The translations under genes were made by a program, and so were the position numbers. Shown piece after piece: positions 9,640 to 14,142 of a stretch of DNA of 14,142 bases. Each line of letters begins with the position of its first letter. Positions within the stretch are counted from its first letter, which is position 1. The notes beneath the pieces were generated by a model. The model was not told where the DNA came from, did no database searches, and saw only the letters and a program-made list of their open reading frames with translations. This stretch comes from Larix sibirica (lineage: Eukaryota; Streptophyta; Pinopsida; Pinales; Pinaceae). The stretch spans positions 1 to 14,142 of the forward strand of contig NWUY0304159118.1 in NCBI GenBank assembly GCA_004151065.3, written 5' to 3'.

Positions 9640-10663
9640 AGTCCACAGCGATATTCTAGCTTCGACCTTCCTCAACAACCAATGCCAATCTTTGATTAAG
9701 TATCCATTTGGTTTCAGAAAGTAACCAAGGTACTTGAATCCATCCACTAGATCACAGGTACAATAGGGCATCAACCGTTGGATATCTCTTAACCTATTAT
9801 CCTCAATTCTATTTTGATAGAAACATGATTGGGTAAGACTGACCTTCATCCTTGAAGCTTTATAGAAAGTATTAATGATCTCCATATAACAATTTCATTC
9901 CGCCACATAATCATTTCCAGCTAATAACACATCATCTACAAATAAAATATGTGACAAATATAAACCTTTGGTGATTTTTAGGCCCTTAATGACACCCTCA
10001 ATTTTTGCTTGAGTGATCAATCAACTCAAACCTTCAATAACCAGCAGAAATAATAACAGAGATAAAGAACACCCTTGTCGAATCCCTCTCGAGCAGCAGA
10101 AAAAAACCAGTAGGAGCACCATTAACCAGTACCGCAATGCTCATAGTAGTCACACAGGACATAATCCAATTGATGACCAACGGAGGTACCCCAATTTGTA
10201 TCAGAACAATTCTGAGAAAATCCCAGTTAACTCTATCATACGCTTTTTCCAAATCCACCTTAAGTAGGACAACTTTCATCTTCCTAGTCTTAATCGTATG
10301 AAGAAGTTCCTGAGTAATGCCCACAGCATCTAATATCTATCTATCCTGTAGAAAAACAAACTGCTCAATTGAAATGTACTTTGAGAGCATCGGCTTCAGA
10401 TGCACAATAATGATCTTAGACACAATCTTGTATGCGAAATTGCATAAAGCAATTGGCCTGAAATCCCCAAATGACCTAGGATTGTTGCATTTCGGAATTA
10501 ATGTGATAAATGTTGAATTTAATGCCCCAGAAATGTAACCAAATTTTCTAGTAAATTCAACCATATTCAGAATATCAGCTCCCATAATATCAAAAAAGTG
10601 TATGAACTGCTCGATTGTCCATCCGTCGGGCCCCGGGCTCTTCTCTTTAGCAAAAAGTTTCAA
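9640..10663 (-). pseudogene. ORF2 reverse transcriptase domain
   Basis: Motifs in order are KEKSPGPDGW (about 10640), FRPIALCNFAYKIVSK (about 10460), motif A KVDLEKAYDRVNW with its Asp codon at 10253-10255, motif B IRQGCSLSLLLFLL (about 10080-10040), and motif C HILFVDDVLLAGND with the Asp-Asp codons at 9931-9936. Motif C is FVDD, a variant often seen in plant L1. YLGYFL (about 9735) marks the start of the thumb. Interruptions are a TAG at 10337-10339 where the family has Gln (DRQIL), a frame change near 10085-10107, and a TGA at 10021-10023. The three catalytic Asp codons remain. Confidence 0.9.
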
Positions 10664-11309
10664 GGTTTCTTCTATTTAATCTAATGAAACTTCCCTTTTA
10701 AGATCCCTTGCATCTCTGGTGTCAACAAATCTTGGATAAAGTTTGGCAACCTTTAGTTGAGAATCCAAGTCACATTGCGCAGAATCAGTATACATTTTGC
10801 TATAATAATCCTTAGCCAACTCCTGTAGCTTCTGCTCACCAGAAACCAAGTTTCCAAATTCATCATTTAAATTCCATATTGTATTTATATTCCTTCTGAA
10901 TGAAGCAAAGGAGTGAAATTTTTGTGTGTTTTTGTTTCCATGTTCAATCCATAGTGCATGACTTTTAAGCCTCCGTTCATGTTCTTCCTGCACCAAGAGA
11001 TTTTCTTTCTTCCCCTCCAAAACTTTAAGAAATTCAAATGCCTCAGCACTTAAGGGGACTTCCAGATTATTGGAATACAGTGAATGTAGTTGTTCCTCTA
11101 AAGCTTTGATCTCATGCTGATCCTTCCGCTTCTGCAAATGAATCCAACCAGAAACCTTATCCTTTAACATCCTCAATCTATGACAGAATGTGTCCACCAG
11201 ATTCACTTTAGGATCCACATCAACATTTAACTAGGAATCCTGAACCATAGAATCAAATTCGACATTTGATAGCCACGAACTATTAAATTTGAAAGGATAA
11301 TGTAATGAG

Positions 11310-12017
11310 TGATCCACATCACCCATCTGGAGAAAAATCGGCCAATGATCAGAAACCTTATTATTGCCCACCCAAGATCGATACCTCAGATAGGAATTAA
11401 GTAAAGGAACTTTTACAAGGAATTTATCCCACCGCTTATGAATACCAGCTTCCCCATATTGACCATTGGTCCAAGTTGGAGCTAAAACAGAAAGGGAAAA
11501 CATCTATCAAATTGTAAGATTCAATCAAATCTGAAAAGGAAGCTGCCATCTCATCCGTCCTGACATTAATACCCCATACCTCAGACACCATCCGGGTGAA
11601 ATTTAAGTCTCTTGCAGTAATAAGGTTATTTATATTTAATAAACCAGACAATTTTAATGCATTCTAGAAAGTATATATGTCTTTATAGGGCCCGTAACAG
11701 TTTAATAATGTAAGCTTCATATTATTGGATATGTTCCTTCCTTCCAACAAAATACCCCAATGTGTTTTAAAAACACGGAAATAATAGATTCTTGGGTCCC
11801 AAGCAACCAATAACCCACCAAACATGCCAATAGAACTAACTGCAGACAACTCCCATCCAGGAAGTATCCCCGCAATTTTAGGCACAACTACAAAATCTTC
11901 GCACATAGTCTCTTGTAATAGTATAATACCTGGTCCAGTAGAAGTAATAAGATTGGATAAATCCCTGACCCGCGCAGCCTTACCCAATCCCCTAATATTC
12001 AGTGAGCAAAGAGACAA
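11310..12017 (-). pseudogene. ORF2 endonuclease (EEP) domain
   Basis: The first strand reads SLNIRGLG, followed by IILLQET with the metal-binding Glu retained. The GDLN motif reads ARDLNFT: the Gly has become Arg, while Asp and Asn are kept. The carboxy half, after a frame change near 11490, has PTWTNGQYGEAGIHKRWDKF and ends in the SDHWP catalytic motif at about 11342-11353. A stop at 11664-11666 sits where related elements have Trp (FWNAL), consistent with TGG to TAG. All catalytic side chains except that Gly position are therefore still readable, despite two breaks. Confidence 0.85.
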
Positions 12018-13611
12018 TAAGAACCATCCCTATGGGGATGCCCTTCTCTAAGACCCCCGGAAGAACCAGGTAAAAGACCCACATTATCTGCTTCCTCAAT
12101 TCTAGGTGAAATGGGCTGATAATTCATGTCCATCAAAGAATCAATTTCCCCCCGACCTTTTTTCTTGTTACGCCTAATAGTGACATTCTGAAACCTCAAT
12201 GAATTGACTAAAAGTACATCCGGGTTGGAAGAAGAATTTTTAGTATAAACCGGCAAAGGTGAGAGAAAATCCTACACAGGACTAGTGGCATAACCTGAAG
12301 CTTTAAGAATATCAGATTCTTCGCGAAGAAAAACTCCTGAAACACCCAAATCCCTAACATCAATAGCCCCCCCAGGAGAAGTAGGAGTATTAACCCTAGA
12401 ACCCTCGCCCACCAAAGAGCGGGCAGAAGGTAGGGTAGCCTCACCCCTATCAACCACCACATCAGCGTCAAATAAATCTCGCCTAACCAATGGTTTAACA
12501 GAACCCTCAACCAAAACCAGAGAAATAGAAGTCATATCCGGCCGAGAAGGGTTTGTATCAAAAAACAACGGTGATCAAGTGATTTCTCAGTATCCACTAT
12601 AAAGTCCAATTCAGTTTTAGAAATATTAGGATAAGGGGTTTCAGAACAAGAAGGTAACTTACCAGGAGAAATAGCCATAAAACCAGAGTCCAAAGTAGGG
12701 GTTCCCGGAGACGGCGGACCATCACTCAAAACAACATCCTTCTCTCGCTTGGAAACTAGGAGAGCAGGGCATTGATCTCGAGTATGACCATTATTACAAC
12801 ATATAAAACACTTGAAGGGAATTTTAAAATAATCCAATCGCTGCCTCCACACTCGGGATCCCCACACAATCTCGACTTCAGCCGGTAACCCTTTACACAT
12901 CTCAAATTCCACCATAACCCTAGAAAACCTTCTGTCGACTCCATACAATGAATTATTATCCACCCTAATGAATCTCTCCACTGAATTCGCAATCCCCACC
13001 AAGATATTTTATGTCCAAAGCTCGATAGGTAGTCGAGGGATTAGCATCCAAAGGTGATGACGACTCTGTTTTTCTTTGACAGGGTCAAAGGAAAGATGCC
13101 ATTTTTTTAAGCACAGGAATCCATCTTTGAATAACCAGTTTCCCTTCAATATTTCGTCCACATGTCCAGGATCTGAGAATATGAAGAGGATCCAACCAAA
13201 TTAGTAGGTTGACCCTGGGGATGTTTCCCACAATAGGAACCCACACTTTCTTCATCCAATCCACAATCTCACCCTTATTACCTGAGGTAAACTCAAACCT
13301 CCCTACCACCGCCCGAGCTAATAACATCTCAATCCGATTGAGATTAGTTTCCTGTGAAATACAAAACTGGTCCAAACCCTCCCTCACTTTGACCGACTTC
13401 AGCTTCCTCTGGATACAGGATTTCTCCCCTCGAGACAATGTGGGTGAGAACTTCCCCACTTCCCACCAACACAAGAATGAACATAATCCCTAGCTTTCGT
13501 ATCAGTCAGTCCAACCCTTCCACCAATATCAGAAGAAATTTGGCCAGAGGCAACACAACCAATATCAAAAGTCTTTGCATCAAACCCTAAAAAGGGTAAA
13601 GTACTCGACAT
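11999..13611 (-). pseudogene. L1 ORF1: DUF4283 and CCHC zinc-knuckle RNA-binding protein, broken
   Basis: ORF1 proteins of plant L1 bind the element RNA. The start chosen is the ATG at 13609-13611, followed by about 45 codons in frame. The frame then changes near 13470 into ARAVVGRFEF (DUF4283 entry), and again near 13200 into GWILFIFSD...FKDGFLCLKKW...FDPVKEK and LPIELW, the DUF4283 core. A TAA at 13009-13011 interrupts it, and VDNNSLYGVDRRFSRV leads into the CCHC knuckle CFICCNNGHTRDQC (12810-12769), all ligands intact. Near 12570 the frame changes once more into a low-complexity tail with a basic RRNKKKGR patch, possibly a nuclear signal. The tail has another stop (about 12270) before the last stop at 11999-12001. 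Length is about 537 codons. It overlaps the ORF2 start by about 28 nt. Confidence 0.85.
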
Positions 13612-13934
13612 ATTAACAGGTAAGAGTAACCGAGGACTGTCGGTTAAGTGACCCGCCACCAATCGAAAGGTTCCGGCCAGATGTCCAAACACTAACACAA
13701 AAACCAAAGAGAACTGACAATAGGGGACCACCCAGAATCCCAGAAAATGAAAGGTAAAAAGGTAAAAATAGTAGTAACCCAGAGAAAGTAGGAACAAAAT
13801 AGACTGAAAAATATAAAACTAGGTCACACCAAACCGATCTAAAAACCCTAGTTACCTGCAGAGTTCCCACCTTTTTTAGACTTGGTTGGTACTAGGTTGG
13901 CACCACCCACCAACTTGACTCCAAGTGGTCCTAG

Positions 13935-14010
13935 AAAACTCATGAAAAACGATAAAAACCTCTAGAAAATGATCAAAAACCACTAAAAACCAATCGAATC
14001 CTGCAGAAAA
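13935..14010. promoter_or_regulatory. Helically phased A-tracts (predicted curved DNA)
   Basis: A4-A5 runs on the + strand lie at 13935-13938, 13945-13949, 13954-13958, 13966-13969, 13975-13979, 13985-13989 and 14007-14010. Their centres are spaced 10.5, 9, 11.5, 9.5, 10 and then 21.5 bases (two turns), so seven tracts keep phase with the DNA helix. This is the classic arrangement for intrinsic curvature. It sits in the L1 5' region and could affect nucleosome placement or promoter use; that role is inference. Confidence 0.5.
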
Positions 14011-14063
14011 TAATCTCCGCGCCATTTCTTCCCCAAAGAAGTTCCTTCCTATAATTTCTTTAC

Positions 14064-14070
14064 TTATATA
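14064..14070 (-). promoter_or_regulatory. TATA-like sequence upstream of the L1 5' region
   Basis: The - strand reads TATATAAGTA from 14070, a good TATA-box match. It is about 455 nt upstream of the ORF1 ATG. It may belong to the element's promoter or to flanking DNA, since the 5' boundary is unknown and TATA-like words are common in AT-rich DNA. Confidence 0.25.
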
Positions 14071-14121
14071 GACACATATATGTTTACTCTGGAAAATCCC
14101 ATGCGGGGAAAAACCAACAAC

Positions 14122-14137
14122 AATGAAGATCTTCATT
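14122..14137. repeat. 16-bp perfect palindrome
   Basis: AATGAAGATCTTCATT is its own reverse complement, with AGATCT at the centre and no spacer. It sits at the window edge, near where the 5' end of the L1 should be. Function unknown. Confidence 0.5.
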
Positions 14138-14142
14138 ACATG

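Larger units (their letters stand above)
7901..12027 (-). pseudogene. L1 ORF2: endonuclease-RT-zf-RVT-RNase H polyprotein, broken
   Basis: ORF2 would make the nicking and copying enzyme of the element, about 1,370 residues. Domains in order are endonuclease (12017-11310), a coiled, charged linker (about 11218-10680), RT (10663-9640), thumb/connection (9612-8960), zf-RVT finger (8890-8630) and RNase H (8345-7930). The frame changes near 11490, 10085-10107 (next to an A7/T7 run) and about 8600. Stops interrupt it at 11664-11666, 11231-11233, 10676-10678, 10337-10339, 10021-10023, 9616-9618, 8953-8955, 8722-8724 and 8228-8230. The body frame has no ATG at its start, where an in-frame TAG at 12030-12032 precedes the SLCSLNIRGLG strand. 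The only nearby ATG (12025-12027) is one frame off and is taken here as the likely ancestral start. Confidence 0.9.
7703..14142 (-). mobile_element. Near-complete plant L1-type LINE with carboxy-terminal RNase H, inactivated
   Basis: In transcription order (right to left) this holds a 5' region (about 14142-13612), ORF1 (13611-11999), ORF2 (about 12027-7901), a 3' UTR and a 9-base poly(A) tail (T-run 7703-7711 on the + strand). The ORF1 DUF4283-CCHC plus ORF2 EN-RT-zf-RVT-RNase H order is that of one plant L1 lineage. The span of about 6.4 kb is a full-length size for that group. Inactivating lesions are few enough to list (see ORF1 and ORF2), so this copy is clearly younger than the LINE at 2581-5935. 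The 5' boundary is not seen: no convincing target-site duplication matches the sequence flanking the poly(A), so the element may run past the window edge. Confidence 0.9.
13612..14142 (-). other. 5' region of the L1 (UTR/promoter), boundary unresolved
   Basis: This lies upstream of the ORF1 ATG. Open stretches here on the - strand (14136-13876, 13870-13613) have no recognisable domain and are taken as chance. The - strand is T-rich and pyrimidine-biased, with phased T-tracts at 14010-13935 and a TATA-like sequence at 14070-14064. A GGTAAAAA octamer repeats in tandem at 13753-13768 (+ strand). Part of it should be the element's 5' UTR with its internal promoter. The right end may already be flanking DNA. 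Confidence 0.5.

Noticed and set aside
10013-10538. Open frames on + across the reverse transcriptase (10013-10267, 10317-10538)
   Set aside because: They are antisense shadows of the L1 RT, which explains the region fully.
13209-13493. 94-codon open frame on +
   Set aside because: It is antisense to the DUF4283 entry of ORF1, a shadow frame.
14117-14126. Possible L1 target-site duplication: ACAACAATGA against ACAAGCAATCA at 7692-7702
   Set aside because: It needs a deletion and a substitution over about 11 bases and lacks an A-rich start. Chance similarity is likely, so the 5' end is left open.
1-14142. Bacterial-type systems, CRISPR arrays, tRNA, rRNA or a host gene with introns
   Set aside because: No regularly spaced repeats, cloverleaf-like structures, operons or chained exons were seen. 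All strong coding signal belongs to the two LINEs.

Overview
The window looks like nuclear, transposon-filled DNA of a seed plant. It is AT-rich, no intact protein-coding gene can be supported, and there is no bacterial-style gene packing. Almost all interpretable coding signal comes from two decayed non-LTR retrotransposons (LINEs) lying tail to tail. Long-retained, heavily mutated elements would suit a large, slowly purged genome such as a gymnosperm, but that is inference and I cannot name a species.

Layout: 1-2580 holds no recognisable gene, only small inverted repeats. From 2581 to 5935, on the + strand, is a very old LINE. An apurinic-like endonuclease region keeps one frame for about 770 bases. 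It is followed by a reverse transcriptase split over at least three frames, with a motif C of YAND where YADD is expected, and then a carboxy-terminal Cys/His zinc-finger-like segment. Its motifs do not look like the plant L1 type. From 5936 to 7702 is unassigned DNA with a few hairpins.

From 7703 to near the right end, on the - strand, is a younger and nearly complete plant L1-type LINE. In transcription order it has: a 5' region with phased A-tracts and a TATA-like sequence; ORF1 with a DUF4283-type domain and a CCHC zinc knuckle; ORF2 with endonuclease, reverse transcriptase (FVDD box), zf-RVT finger and a carboxy-terminal RNase H domain; a 3' UTR with a strong stem-loop; and a nine-base poly(A) tail. 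ORF1 (about two frameshifts before the finger, one after it, and one stop) and ORF2 (about three frameshifts and nine stops) are both broken, so the copy is not autonomous.

In a live element, ORF1 protein would coat the RNA, the endonuclease would nick the target, the RT would copy from the nicked 3' end, and RNase H could remove the RNA strand. No cellular gene, tRNA, rRNA, CRISPR array or operon was seen. The most interesting points are the RNase H-bearing L1 with its catalytic Glu codon turned into a stop, the 3' stem-loop, the helically phased A-tracts in its 5' region, and the second, apparently non-L1 LINE lineage.
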